Source of the DNA: Microbacterium hibisci
Lineage (GTDB): Bacteria; Actinomycetota; Actinomycetes; Actinomycetales; Microbacteriaceae
Length of the DNA stretch: 64,000 nt
NCBI RefSeq assembly: GCF_015278255.1
Contig: NZ_JADIJC010000001.1
Span: forward strand, 434,001-498,000
Direction of reading: 5' to 3'
In this document: positions 40,086-49,314 of the stretch, piece after piece
Layout: each line of letters opens with the position of its first letter
Numbering within the stretch: position 1 is the first letter of the stretch
Made by a program: the position numbers and the translations under genes
Notes under the pieces: generated by a model
The model's input: the letters and a program-made list of their open reading frames with translations, nothing else
Databases searched by the model: none
Told to the model about the DNA's origin: nothing

Positions 40086-41864
40086 TTGATGGGGTGGATG
40101 CGCACGACAGCGGGGCGCGGGTGGCGTGGCACGCTGTCGCGCGCTGTGGTGAGCACCGCAGTACTCGCGTTGCTGGGTGCCGTTGGACATGTGTCGACGA
40201 TCCAGGGCCCAGCGGGCACGCTCGAACTGGTCGCGTTCGCGGTTCCCGATCTGCCGAACGATTCGCCCACGCCGACGCCGTTCGAACCGACGCCTACGCC
40301 TACGCCGACGTCGACACCGACTCCCACACCTACGCCTTCCGACTCCTCGACGCCGACTCCTCAGCCGACAGGGTCTCCCGACGCGACGCCGACCCCGGTG
40401 ACCACGGCGACGCCTGGACCGACCGCGACTCCTGAGCCGACGATGACGACGGTGCCTGCCATCCCACCGGCGGTGACCAGCTCGACGATCGCCTGGCCGA
40501 CGCTGGCGCTCGCGCTCGGCGTGCTGATCGCCGCGGGCGTGCTGATCTGGCTATTGCTGCGGCGAGAAGTCCCGCGAAGCGAACCCCCACCCGTGTCGGA
40601 CCAGGTCGCCCAGAATGCGACACCCGTCGTGCTGGACGCGATGGCGGCCCTGGGCACGGCGATGATCGACAGCGGCTACCCCGTCGGGCTGGTCCGCAGC
40701 GCCCTCGATGACACGGCAAGAGCGAATGGTCTGACATCTGCGGAGGCCGTGGTTTTCCCGACATCCATACTCGTCTCATCGGGCGATGCCGGTTCCGCTC
40801 AGACCCGCGCCGTGGCCGCTGGCGACAGCGTCGCGCTGCTCTACCAGGTCGACGCCGTCGATCGGATCGCGGGCGTCGCCCGAACTCGACCGAACAGCGC
40901 GAACTGGGTGCGCCGGCAACTCGCGCGCGTCCCCGAGTTGCCGCCGCCGTTCACGAGTGCCCAGCGCATCGGCGCCTACGCGCTTCTGTCTGCTGCGCTG
41001 AGCGTGCTGCTGGGGTCCTCGTGGCCGGGAGTGGTCGTCGCTGGCGTGCTCGGCCTGGGGGTCGGGGCGCTGCTGCTCGCGACTGAGCGACTCGAGCCCG
41101 CGTATCAGGCGTTGGTCGTCGTCGCCGCCTCGCTGGGTGTGGGCTTGTCCGTGCTCGCGGTGGCGCATCTGGTCGATCCGGGGGTGCTGCCGGCGATCGT
41201 CGCGCCCTTGATCATGCTGCTGCCGGGAGGTCTGCTCACGATCGCGGTGATCGAACTCGCCACGGGCCACATCGTGTCTGGAGCCGCTCGATTGGCTGCA
41301 GGCGCGATCCGGCTGCTCCTGCTCGCCACTGGCATCGTCGCGGCCGCCGCACTCATCGGTGTCCCCGCGATCACCGCGACCCACTGGCCCTTGGGCCCTG
41401 TCGCCCCATGGGTCGCCGTCGCTGTGTTCGGCGTCGGCATCAGCGTCTACCAGTGCGCGCGACCCTCATCCGTTGGTTGGATCCTGATCGTCCTCTACGT
41501 CGCATATGGCGCTCAGGTGATCGGAGACGTGTTCTTCGACGGTGTGCTGTCGGCGCTCGTGGGCGCTGCGGCGATGACCCCGGTGGCCGTCGTGGTGGCA
41601 CGCCAGCGAAGCGGACCCCCGGCCCTGGTGAGTTTCCTTCCCGCGTTCTGGCTGCTGGTGCCCGGCGCGCTCGGACTCATCGGCGTCGCGAGCGTGCTCG
41701 AAGGCGGATCGTCCGGAATGAACACGATCATCTCCACGATCGCCACGATGGTCTCGATCGCGCTCGGAGTGCTGGTGGGGTTGGTCGCGTCCGGCTCGGT
41801 GCGTGGCTTCCGCAATTCTCCCGCCGCGGACTGGATGGACGACACTCCCGTGGAGTCACGTTGA
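40086..41864 (+). CDS. Threonine/serine exporter (ThrE) family membrane protein
   Basis: A 592-residue membrane protein. An N-terminal hydrophobic signal-like segment (about 17-33) is followed by a Thr-Pro repeat stretch (residues ~60-118, PTPTPTPTSTPT-like). After one helix (TLALALGVLIAAGVLIWLLL by its core ALGVLIAAGV) come a cytoplasmic ThrE domain (AMAALGTAMIDSGYPVGLVR, VFPTSILVSS) and ten or so helices in two bundles, including LMLLPGG-type segment IMLLPGGLLTIAVIELATGH. ThrE members export Thr and Ser; the Pro-Thr extension is unusual. Start ATG 40086 or the second Met four codons later. Confidence 0.85.
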   Translation: MMGWMRTTAGRGWRGTLSRAVVSTAVLALLGAVGHVSTIQGPAGTLELVAFAVPDLPNDSPTPTPFEPTPTPTPTSTPTPTPTPSDSSTPTPQPTGSPDATPTPVTTATPGPTATPEPTMTTVPAIPPAVTSSTIAWPTLALALGVLIAAGVLIWLLLRREVPRSEPPPVSDQVAQNATPVVLDAMAALGTAMIDSGYPVGLVRSALDDTARANGLTSAEAVVFPTSILVSSGDAGSAQTRAVAAGDSVALLYQVDAVDRIAGVARTRPNSANWVRRQLARVPELPPPFTSAQRIGAYALLSAALSVLLGSSWPGVVVAGVLGLGVGALLLATERLEPAYQALVVVAASLGVGLSVLAVAHLVDPGVLPAIVAPLIMLLPGGLLTIAVIELATGHIVSGAARLAAGAIRLLLLATGIVAAAALIGVPAITATHWPLGPVAPWVAVAVFGVGISVYQCARPSSVGWILIVLYVAYGAQVIGDVFFDGVLSALVGAAAMTPVAVVVARQRSGPPALVSFLPAFWLLVPGALGLIGVASVLEGGSSGMNTIISTIATMVSIALGVLVGLVASGSVRGFRNSPAADWMDDTPVESR

Positions 41865-41878
41865 CCGGGCTCGTGCGG

Positions 41879-43228
41879 TCACCGCGCGGTTCCGAACGAG
41901 CGGAGGAATGCCGCCTCGGCGATCGCGAGATTCTGGATCTCGCTCGGGTCGACGCTCTCGTTGGGTGCGTGGATGAGGGCGAGGGGCTCCTCGACGCCCA
42001 TGAGGATTATCTCCGCGCCGGGGTATGTGTCGGCGAAGACATTGCACAGGGGGATCGATCCGCCCTGCCCGAGCAGGGTCATGTCGATCCCGTACGCGGC
42101 GTGCATCGCGTCGGCGAAGCGACGGTAGGCGGGGCCGTCGGTGGCCGCGCGGAACGGTTCTCCCACGGCCTCGGTCTCGACGTCCACCCGCACGCCCCAC
42201 GGGGCATGATCGCGCAGGTGCGCGACAAGCGCATCGTGCGCGTCTTCCGAGCGCACTCCAGGTGGAATACGCAAGTTCAGTCGCGCCGCCGCGCGCGGGA
42301 CGATGGATGCTGATGAGCCGACCACCGGCGGACAGTCGATGCCGAGCACGGTGAGGGCCGGCCGGGCCCACAGCTCGTCGGCCACGGTGCCGTCGCCCAG
42401 GAGGCGGACGCCGTCGAGCACGCCCGCGTCGGTGCGGAACTGCCCGGCGTCATAGGGTTCGCCCGTCCAGGTCCCGTCGTGGGGAAGCCCGTCGATCGTC
42501 GTGCTGCCGGCGTCGTCGCGCAACGAGGCGAGGACCTCGACGAGCGCGGCAAGCGCATCAGGTGCGGGACCGCCGAACATCCCGGAGTGGATCTCCGACG
42601 CGAGAGTCTCGACGCGGACGACGACGTTCGCGAAGCCGCGCAGCGAGACTGTCGCCGCGGGGCGGCCGACAGCGGCGTTGCCCGTGTCGCACACGAGGAT
42701 CACATCCGCGGCGAGCACGTCCGGGTTCGCCGCGACGTACCGTTCCAGCCCGCCTGTGCCTTGCTCTTCGCTGCCCTCGACCACGAGTTTCAGATGGACG
42801 GGGATCTCGCCCTGCAGGGCGCGCAGCGCGAGAAGGTGCATCAGGATGTTGCCCTTGCAATCCGCGGCTCCGCGGCCCGCCCATCGGCCGTCGATGTCGG
42901 TGAGCACGAACGGCGGCGTTCGCCACGCCGATTCCTCCAGGGGAGGCTGGACGTCGTAGTGCGCGTACAGCAGGACTGTCGGCGCGTCCGGGTCCGTCGC
43001 GCGGCGGCTGCCGATGACGGCGTCGCTGCCGTCGGGTGTGCGCTCCAGCCGGGCGTCACCGAAACCGAGCTCGGCGAATCGTTCGCGAACCCATTCGGCC
43101 GCCTTGGCGCACTCCTCCGGGGGGAATTGCCGCGGGTCGGCGACGGATCGAAGAGCCACGAGCTCGGCGAGCTCGCCGCGGGCGGCGGGCATCATCGCGC
43201 GGACGCGCGTGCGGATGTCGTCGCTCAC
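41879..43228 (-). CDS. M20 family dipeptidase
   Basis: A 449-residue metallopeptidase of the M20 (PepV/carnosinase-like) group. Two-zinc ligands are visible in LYAHYDVQPP (His, Asp), GRGAADCKGN (bridging Asp), VEGSEEQGTGG (catalytic Glu-Glu), VCDTGNAA (Asp) and LALIHAPNESV (His). A dimerisation lid is inserted at about 195-330. It should hydrolyse dipeptides in the cytoplasm. The GTG start overlaps the preceding small membrane gene by four bases. It is the last gene of the permease-membrane protein-dipeptidase operon. Confidence 0.93.
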   Translation of the reverse strand: MSDDIRTRVRAMMPAARGELAELVALRSVADPRQFPPEECAKAAEWVRERFAELGFGDARLERTPDGSDAVIGSRRATDPDAPTVLLYAHYDVQPPLEESAWRTPPFVLTDIDGRWAGRGAADCKGNILMHLLALRALQGEIPVHLKLVVEGSEEQGTGGLERYVAANPDVLAADVILVCDTGNAAVGRPAATVSLRGFANVVVRVETLASEIHSGMFGGPAPDALAALVEVLASLRDDAGSTTIDGLPHDGTWTGEPYDAGQFRTDAGVLDGVRLLGDGTVADELWARPALTVLGIDCPPVVGSSASIVPRAAARLNLRIPPGVRSEDAHDALVAHLRDHAPWGVRVDVETEAVGEPFRAATDGPAYRRFADAMHAAYGIDMTLLGQGGSIPLCNVFADTYPGAEIILMGVEEPLALIHAPNESVDPSEIQNLAIAEAAFLRSFGTAR

Positions 43229-43674
43229 GAGCCGTCGCCGTCGACCGTGTTGAGGCTGTCCACGAATTCCTGGAACTCCTTGGCCTCGTCCGGGCAGTAG
43301 GTCTGGATGATCAGAAGCTGTCCCTGCAGCAGCCTGGATTCCACCAGCGTCGGGCGCAGGCCTGGTCCGCCGGCGCCGTTGGACAGGCCGGCGAGCAGCG
43401 TCGAGCGCGCGAGCGCGGAGTTCGGGTCGGCGCAGGTCGCCCCACCGTCGTCGCCGAGCACCTCCGCGACCTGCTCCGGGGTGAAACTGACCGCGATGCC
43501 GGCGTCGGCGAACGCGTCGAGCAACTGTTGCGCCTTGTCGACATCCTTGGCCTGTTGTCGGGCCCCGACGAACATGACGGTCGCGATCACGGCGAGCACG
43601 ATGAGGATGGTGACGGCGACGAGGGAGATGATCGTTCGTTCGCGTCCGCTCTGCGTTTCGAGGTCCGTGCTCAT
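43225..43674 (-). CDS. Hypothetical single-pass membrane protein
   Basis: A 149-residue protein with a short polar N-terminus, one helix (residues 14-36, TIISLVAVTILIVLAVIATV) and an outward domain with two cysteines, in GATCADPNS and QTYCPDEAKEF, that could form a disulfide. No family is recognised. It sits between an amino-acid permease and a dipeptidase with four-base overlaps on both sides (ATGA and GTGA), so it may be an accessory part of the same uptake system. Confidence 0.8.
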   Translation of the reverse strand: MSTDLETQSGRERTIISLVAVTILIVLAVIATVMFVGARQQAKDVDKAQQLLDAFADAGIAVSFTPEQVAEVLGDDGGATCADPNSALARSTLLAGLSNGAGGPGLRPTLVESRLLQGQLLIIQTYCPDEAKEFQEFVDSLNTVDGDGS

Positions 43675-45134
43675 GATTCACCTCCGGATGTCGCAGCCGG
43701 CTGCTTCCAGGAGGGCTTGCGGAACCGGTAGAAGAGGAACGGCACGAGCAGGCCGAGCCCGAGGGCGCCTCCGCCGACGATCACCAGGTAGATCCAGGGG
43801 CTGCTGTCGCCGAACTGCGACGGCGGGATGAATCCGACGAGTAGCGCGGCGAGCGACGCGGCGAAGCCGACCCCGCACAGCGCGACCAACATCGGGGCGC
43901 GGTATCCGCGCGGGTGGTCGGGATGCAGGCGACGCAACCGCACTGCCGCGACGAACATGAGCAGGTACATGATCAGGTACACCTGCGTCGTGATGACGGA
44001 GAAGATCCAGTACGCGCTCGACACGTTCGGGATGAGCGCGTACCCCAGGGCGATAATCGACGTGATGATGCCCTGCGTGACCAGCAGGTTCTGCTGCACC
44101 CCGTTCTTGTTGAGCTTCTGCAGGAACGGCGGCAGGTAGCCCTCCTCGCGTGAGATGAGCAGCAGACCCTTCGACGGCCCCGCCAGCCACGTGAGCATGC
44201 CACCCAGCGAAGCCGCGACGAGCATGATCCCGACGATCGGGGTCAGCCACGAGATGTCGAACGTCGCGAACACGGCCTCGAACGCCTGCATGATGCCGGC
44301 CGTCAGCGAGATCTGCTCGGCCGGAACCACCCAACTGATCGCGAGCGCCGGGAGGATGAAGATCAGCAGCACAAGCCCCATAGCGAGGAAGATCGCCCTC
44401 GGGTACTCCTTACCCGGGTTCTTCAGCGACGACACGTGCACCGCGTTCATCTCCATGCCGCTGTAGGAGAGGAAGTTGTTCACGATGAGCACGAGGCTGG
44501 CAAGGCCCGCCCACTGCGGCAGCAGATTGTCGACGGTCATCGGCGCGGCCGAAGGGTTGCCCTGCCCGAGGAACAGCGCGCCGAGGATCACCAGCACGGC
44601 GCCGGGGATGAGCGTGCCGATGATCAGACCCCAGCTCGCGAGACCTGCCACACCCTTCGTGCCTCGAGAGGACACGAACACGCCCGCCCAGTAGCAGACC
44701 ATGATCACGAGGGCGGTCCACACACCGTTCGACGCGAGATCCGGGTTGATGACGTACGCGAGGGTTGACGCGACGAACCCGAGCAGCGTCGGATAGTAGA
44801 AGATCGTCATCGCGAACTGACACCAGATCGCCAGGAACCCCATGGGCTTCGAGATTCCCTCGGAGACCCACTTGTAGACACCACCCTTCCAGCCGGACGC
44901 AAGCTCCGCCGCGACGAGCGACGTCGGTAGCAGGAACACGATCGCCGGGACCAGGTAGAGGAAGACCGCGGCGAGACCGTACACGGCCATCGTGGGCGCC
45001 GGTCGCAGACTCGCGACCGAACTCGTGGTCATGAGCGCGAGCGCGATCCAAGAGATCCAGACCGGCGCTGGGATCGCCTTCGCAGAGGCCCGAACCGCGT
45101 CCCGTCCTCGACTCGATCCTTCCGCCGCGCTCAT
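43671..45134 (-). CDS. APC family amino-acid permease
   Basis: A 487-residue transporter with 12 predicted helices, including IVFLLPTSLVAAELASGW, the APC segment GWKGGVYKWVSEGISKPMGFLAIWCQF and MEMNAVHVSSLKNPGKEYPRAIFLA, which resemble the glutamate:GABA antiporter (GadC-like) branch. It should carry amino acids across the membrane by exchange or proton symport. It starts the operon with the small membrane protein and the M20 dipeptidase. An AT-rich palindromic region lies upstream. Confidence 0.9.
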   Translation of the reverse strand: MSAAEGSSRGRDAVRASAKAIPAPVWISWIALALMTTSSVASLRPAPTMAVYGLAAVFLYLVPAIVFLLPTSLVAAELASGWKGGVYKWVSEGISKPMGFLAIWCQFAMTIFYYPTLLGFVASTLAYVINPDLASNGVWTALVIMVCYWAGVFVSSRGTKGVAGLASWGLIIGTLIPGAVLVILGALFLGQGNPSAAPMTVDNLLPQWAGLASLVLIVNNFLSYSGMEMNAVHVSSLKNPGKEYPRAIFLAMGLVLLIFILPALAISWVVPAEQISLTAGIMQAFEAVFATFDISWLTPIVGIMLVAASLGGMLTWLAGPSKGLLLISREEGYLPPFLQKLNKNGVQQNLLVTQGIITSIIALGYALIPNVSSAYWIFSVITTQVYLIMYLLMFVAAVRLRRLHPDHPRGYRAPMLVALCGVGFAASLAALLVGFIPPSQFGDSSPWIYLVIVGGGALGLGLLVPFLFYRFRKPSWKQPAATSGGES

Positions 45135-45202
45135 CGGGGATCACCTCGGTAAGTCGATGATTGCAGCATCGCGCATCCCTTCCGTCGCTGGCGGCGAGAC
45201 CA

Positions 45203-45239
45203 ATACAGAATTGAATTAATCCTGAAGATAGCGCTGTAT
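45203..45239. promoter_or_regulatory. AT-rich inverted repeat upstream of the permease operon
   Basis: ATACAG (45203-45208) and CTGTAT (45234-45239) are inverted around an AT-rich core containing AATTGAATTAAT. This is the least GC-rich spot of the 166-bp gap before the permease and probably holds its promoter and a regulator site. Confidence 0.35.
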
Positions 45240-45387
45240 GACTGCGCGCGGTATAGGCGATCATCAGGGATCCCTCGCGCAATGAATTGGCCGTGCCGGC
45301 ATGCGTTCTCTCGTGGACAGAGCATTGCGGTGTACCACGCTCATGGATAGCTTTGCGGCGAACACCAATAGCCGCAGGAGGATGCCG

Positions 45388-46899
45388 GTGGCGCGTGATT
45401 CGACAGCTGCGGACGCCGTCACCGCCCCCGGCGGGACCGCCGTCCTGGTGGCCACGTGCCTGTCGACACTGGTGGTGAACGCCAATACGTCAGCGGTCAG
45501 CATCCTGCTGCCGGCGATCAGCGAAGACACCGGAACGTCCGTCGACACGCTGCAGTGGGCGGTGACCGGATACTCGCTGATGGGCGCCGCGGTCATCGTC
45601 ACGGCGGGCGCGATGGGCGATGTGTTCGGTCGCAAGCGGGTCTTCCAACTCGGGCTGCTCCTCTTCATCGCCTCATGCGTGTTCATCGCTCTGTCCACGA
45701 CGGGCGGCGCCGTGATCGCCGGACGGATCATCCAGGGAGCCGCGGGCGCCACCATCCTGGCGTGCGGGCTCAGCCTGCTCACAGTGGCCAATAGCGGCCA
45801 GGATCAGTTGCGCGCGGTGTCGCTGTGGGGAGCAGCCGCCGCCGTCGGCGCCGCGGTCGGGCCGCTGCTGGGCGGCGTGCTTGTGGACGTGACCGGCTGG
45901 CAAGGGCTGTTCTGGATCGACGCGGCGGTTGCCCTGGCCTGCGTGCTGCTCACCGCCAGGGGCGTCAGCGAATCGCGCGATGAGAATCGCCCCCGGTCGA
46001 TCGACTACCTCGGCGCCGCTCTCATCGCCCTGACGTTGACCCCCGTCATCCTCGCCACCAGTCTGGGGGCGCAGTGGGGATGGGTTTCGCTCCCCACCCT
46101 CGGATGCGTCGTGGTGGCGATCCTCAGCGCCATCGCGTTCGTAGCGGTGGAACGGCGGGTCGCGGTCCCGCTGCTGGACCTCGCTCTGCTGCGCAACGTG
46201 GTGCTCGTGGCGTCGACAGTGGCCATCCTGATCGGATCCGGCACGATCAACGGGCTGATGTACCTCCTCAGCCTCTACTTCCAGAACCCCGACGCGCTCG
46301 GGCTGACGCCGTTCCAGGCGGGACTGGCCATGCTCCCCGCGACCGTCGGTCTCGTTCTCGTCGCCCCCCTGGTACCGAAGTTCGCCGCACGGATCGGCGG
46401 CCGACAGGTCGTCGGTCTCGGATTCCTGGTGACCGCGATCGGGTTCGCCGTCGTCGGCTTCGTCCAGTCGTCATGGAACTATGCCGCGTTCGTGCTGCCT
46501 CTGGTTGCGATCGCGGTCGGCATGGGTCTGTCCAACGGCCCTTCATCCTCCGCCGCCACCGCGTCCGTACCCCAGGAACAGGTCGGATCGGCTTCGGGAG
46601 TCTCCAACATGGCCCGGTACATCGGCGCAGCCGTCGCCACGGCGCTCGTGGCGACCATCAACGCGTCCGTGATCGAGACGGACAGCGATGCGGGCGCGCC
46701 GATGTCCGACGCGCTGGCGTCCGGACTGGCCACCGCTTCCTGGGTCATGGCGGGACTGAGCTTCGCCGGCGTGGTCATGGCCGTGCTCATGAAGCGTCAT
46801 CGAATGGCACGTGGGACTCTGCAGGATGCCGCGGCTTCCGCCGCGGCTCTTGCCCACACACTGCCGACGACCGCCTCCGGTTCAGGAGAGATCGGCTAG
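45388..46899 (+). CDS. MFS transporter, DHA2 (14-helix) family
   Basis: A 503-residue drug:H+ antiporter-type exporter. It shows 13-14 hydrophobic helices and MFS motifs: LQWAVTGYSLMGAAVIV, motif A GAMGDVFGRKRVFQLG, motif C AVGAAVGPLLGGVLVDVTGWQGLFWID. Such proteins export toxic compounds or metabolites. The GTG at 45388 is chosen because AGGAGG (45376-45381) is six bases upstream; the ATG at 45382 directly abuts that site. There is no regulator gene beside it. Confidence 0.9.
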   Translation: MARDSTAADAVTAPGGTAVLVATCLSTLVVNANTSAVSILLPAISEDTGTSVDTLQWAVTGYSLMGAAVIVTAGAMGDVFGRKRVFQLGLLLFIASCVFIALSTTGGAVIAGRIIQGAAGATILACGLSLLTVANSGQDQLRAVSLWGAAAAVGAAVGPLLGGVLVDVTGWQGLFWIDAAVALACVLLTARGVSESRDENRPRSIDYLGAALIALTLTPVILATSLGAQWGWVSLPTLGCVVVAILSAIAFVAVERRVAVPLLDLALLRNVVLVASTVAILIGSGTINGLMYLLSLYFQNPDALGLTPFQAGLAMLPATVGLVLVAPLVPKFAARIGGRQVVGLGFLVTAIGFAVVGFVQSSWNYAAFVLPLVAIAVGMGLSNGPSSSAATASVPQEQVGSASGVSNMARYIGAAVATALVATINASVIETDSDAGAPMSDALASGLATASWVMAGLSFAGVVMAVLMKRHRMARGTLQDAAASAAALAHTLPTTASGSGEIG

Positions 46900-46961
46900 G
46901 CCCGAGTCTGCAACGCCCGCGTGCGAAGAATGGCACGCCCCACTTCGCGGCGTGGCCGGCA

Positions 46962-48086
46962 TCACTCGACGATGACCAGCCGGCGGTCCGTGTTGTTCAA
47001 CCGACGCCCGCCGTCTTCGGTGACGGTGACGATGTCCTCGATACGGACGCCGAATTGCCCGGCGAGATAGATCCCCGGTTCGATCGAGAAGCACATTCCG
47101 GGCACTGTAGGCCGGACCTCGCCCTCCACCATGTAAGGCGGCTCGTGCGTGGTCATTCCGATCCCGTGGCCGGTGCGATGAACGAAATGATCGCCGTAAC
47201 CGGCCTCCGTGATGACGCGGCGCGCAGTGCGATCGACCTCTTGGCAGGCGATGCCGGGGCGCACCGCCTCGAACGCCGTCTGCTGGGCGGTGCGCACGAT
47301 GTCGTGCACCTCGCGCATCTGAGACGTGGGTTCTCCGACGCAGACGGTGCGCGACGTGTCGGATCCGTACCCCTGCATCAGCCCGCCGAAGTCGAGCACG
47401 ACCATATCCCCCGCAAGGATCGTACGGTCGCCCGCTTCGTGGTGCGGGTTGGCGCCGTTCGGCCCAGAACCGACGACCGTGAAGTCGACCTGCTCGTGCC
47501 CGAACTCATGCAGCAGGCGTGCGAGGTCGGCGGCGACATCCGTCTCCTTGCGCCCTGCGAAAGCCACCTTCACGATCTCGCGGAACGTGGCATCCGCGGC
47601 CTCGGCGGCCGACTCCATTCGCGCGAGCTCGTTGGCGTCCTTCACCGCACGCAGCATCGGCAGTCGATCGGTAACCGACCAGTAGCCGCTCTTGGGGAGT
47701 CGCCTCTGCAGGCCGAGCAGGTGCATCGCCCAGGCCGAGTCGGACACGGCGTAGGCCCCCTCCTCCCGCAGCAGCGCGGCCGCGGATTCGTAAGGATCGC
47801 TGCCGTCGCGCCAATCGCTGATCGCCAGGGCCTCCGCGCCTGCCGCGGACTCGACATCCGGGCGTTCCAGCCTCGGCACCAGCAACTCAGGATCGGCGTC
47901 GCCGCGGAGGACGAGGAGGGTGAGCCGCTCGGTGATCGCCGTGGGTTGGTAGCCCGTGAGCCACAGCAGGTCGGGTCCCGGAGTCACGAGAAGACCGTCG
48001 AGGCCCTCCGCCGCAGCGTCCTCCGCGGCCCTCTGCATCCGGTGCCGGTAATCCTCACGGGTGAACGGAACGGCCATGGCTTCCAT
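46962..48086 (-). CDS. M24 family Xaa-Pro peptidase
   Basis: A 374-residue creatinase/Xaa-Pro-dipeptidase-like protein. The N-terminal domain (about 1-150) is followed by the pita-bread catalytic domain with all five metal ligands: Asp and Asp in VVLDFGGLMQGYGSDTSR, His in HRTGHGIGMTTH, Glu in CFSIEPGIYL and Glu in GVRIEDIVTV. It cleaves dipeptides or small substrates in the cytoplasm. ATG 48086 has GGGAGG five bases upstream; longer in-frame ORF runs into noncoding DNA. Confidence 0.92.
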   Translation of the reverse strand: MEAMAVPFTREDYRHRMQRAAEDAAAEGLDGLLVTPGPDLLWLTGYQPTAITERLTLLVLRGDADPELLVPRLERPDVESAAGAEALAISDWRDGSDPYESAAALLREEGAYAVSDSAWAMHLLGLQRRLPKSGYWSVTDRLPMLRAVKDANELARMESAAEAADATFREIVKVAFAGRKETDVAADLARLLHEFGHEQVDFTVVGSGPNGANPHHEAGDRTILAGDMVVLDFGGLMQGYGSDTSRTVCVGEPTSQMREVHDIVRTAQQTAFEAVRPGIACQEVDRTARRVITEAGYGDHFVHRTGHGIGMTTHEPPYMVEGEVRPTVPGMCFSIEPGIYLAGQFGVRIEDIVTVTEDGGRRLNNTDRRLVIVE

Positions 48087-48211
48087 GGAGCCTCCCTCGG
48101 GTCCGAGCGCAGCGATCGAGCACATCCGTGCTCGATCTCGCGGCTCCATTCGACCGTGGGGAGCGGGGACGCGCAAGAGGATCGTCTCAATCGTGGCTTT
48201 ACCGGGAGTTT

Positions 48212-48253
48212 TGGTGGACCTGAGGGAACTCGAACCTCTGACCCCCTGATGCC
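48212..48253 (-). other. tRNA 3'-end remnant (old attachment site)
   Basis: The minus strand reads GGCATCAGGGGGTC, AGAGG-TTCGAGT and a TCCCT arm, then CAGGTCC-ACCA, which is the anticodon-stem side, T arm, acceptor strand and CCA end of a tRNA. The T stem has mispairs and no matching 5' half is found upstream, so it is not a functional tRNA. Such fragments are left by elements that integrate in tRNA genes. The 268-bp gap 48087-48354 holds nothing else I can support. Confidence 0.6.
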
Positions 48254-48354
48254 GGTTCAATTCTCGTGCTGCGCTAAAGGAGCGGCTGGCGCTTCATCGC
48301 CGAGGTCGGCGCGCGCCCGTATCGAAGAAGCCGCGCGTTCCGCGACGAGCTCCG

Positions 48355-48993
48355 TCAGCGGTCATGTCCCACATCGCGCCGACGCTCGTCGCGGCGCAGT
48401 TCTATGCGTCCACGAACAAGCTCCCTGTAGACGCTCAGATCGCCGAGACGCCCAGGCACTCCATCTGCCGCCGCAACCTCCATCGGGTTCGAGCGGATCA
48501 CGCCCTCGCCGACCGCAAAGTCGAGAAGCAACTGGATCGCGGCGCGCGAGGAGGCGGCGGCCTCCTCTGATGCGGCCCGCTGAGCAGCCAAGTGATGTTC
48601 GATCCGGTCCGCGGTGATCTCGCCGATCGTCAAATCGCCGAACGCCGGCGTGAGCTGCGTTCGAACCAGCCGTTCACACCGCGCGTACGTAGCCTCGCTC
48701 ACATCGGAGAGCCACGCGAGGTCGCCGAGCCACACGTAGGCGAGTTCGTCGAAGGGGTCGTCGGGAGTGAGATAACGCCAGGCATCGAGCTCCGACAGCC
48801 GGAGTCGCTCCGCGATTCGGAGTTCCAGCCGTGCGCGGGCGTCCGTCGCGGTGTCTGCGGTGGCTGTGACTCGGTGGAGTTCTCCATCCCACAGCCGCAG
48901 TCGCGCGATGGCGCATGTGCGCCCAGTGCCGACGGAGCGGGTGGTGATCGTGCCGTGTGTGCCGAGTTCGAGCGGCGGTCGCCCTGTTCGCAT
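48355..48993 (-). pseudogene. Tyrosine recombinase, N-terminal fragment
   Basis: A 212-codon reading frame beginning MRTGRPPLELGTHG, which is the typical start of actinobacterial phage-type integrases. It holds the arm-binding region and the core-binding domain (ATYARCERLVRTQLTPAFGDL, ITADRIEHHLAAQRAA, LLLDFAVGEGVIRSNPMEVA). The reading ends soon after, so the whole catalytic domain with Arg-His-Arg-His-Tyr is missing. It lies next to the tRNA remnant, which was probably its target. Confidence 0.75.
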
Positions 48994-49012
48994 GTTGCAC
49001 CTTCCCTGACTG

Positions 49013-49285
49013 TCAGGATCCGAGAACTTCGTCGAGGATGTCGATCGTGATCGGGTCGACTTCGACGGCGCAGACGACGTAGCTCGCGCACGTGATCTGC
49101 TCGTTCGCGTGGCCGAGCAGCCGCGAAGCGAGTCTGATTCCGGCGGGGCGCTCGACGAATGTCGCCGTCGCGCGCCGATACAGGTGTGTCGTGAAGTCGT
49201 CCACATCGACACCCCGGGTGGTGAGAGCCGCAGCGTTGTCGTCGACGAACGTGCGCAGCAGCGGCTCGTAGTTGCTCACAATCAT
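49013..49285 (-). pseudogene. Tyrosine recombinase, C-terminal fragment
   Basis: A 90-codon frame with only the last part of an integrase: FTTHLYRRATATFVE (box II His and Arg), ASRLLGHANEQIT (His) and ASYVV (the nucleophile Tyr region). The first catalytic Arg and all binding domains are absent. It lies 5' of the N-terminal fragment on the same strand, so the two are not halves of one broken gene in order. Confidence 0.72.
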
Positions 49286-49314
49286 GCGTTGTCAGTTCTC
49301 CTCTTCGCGGCCTT

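Noticed and set aside
48212..48290. A complete tRNA gene
   Set aside because: Only the 3' half fits. The sequence where the 5' acceptor strand should be does not pair, and the T stem has mispairs.
46074..48617. Plus-strand frame of 847 codons across the MFS and M24 genes
   Set aside because: Crosses two real genes in other frames. Its PEGTRTSDP stretch is only the translation of the antisense of a tRNA-like fragment, a known source of false proteins.
49013..49285. A small intact regulatory or RDF-like gene
   Set aside because: All of its recognisable sequence is the C-terminal box II to Tyr part of an integrase, so it is a fragment.
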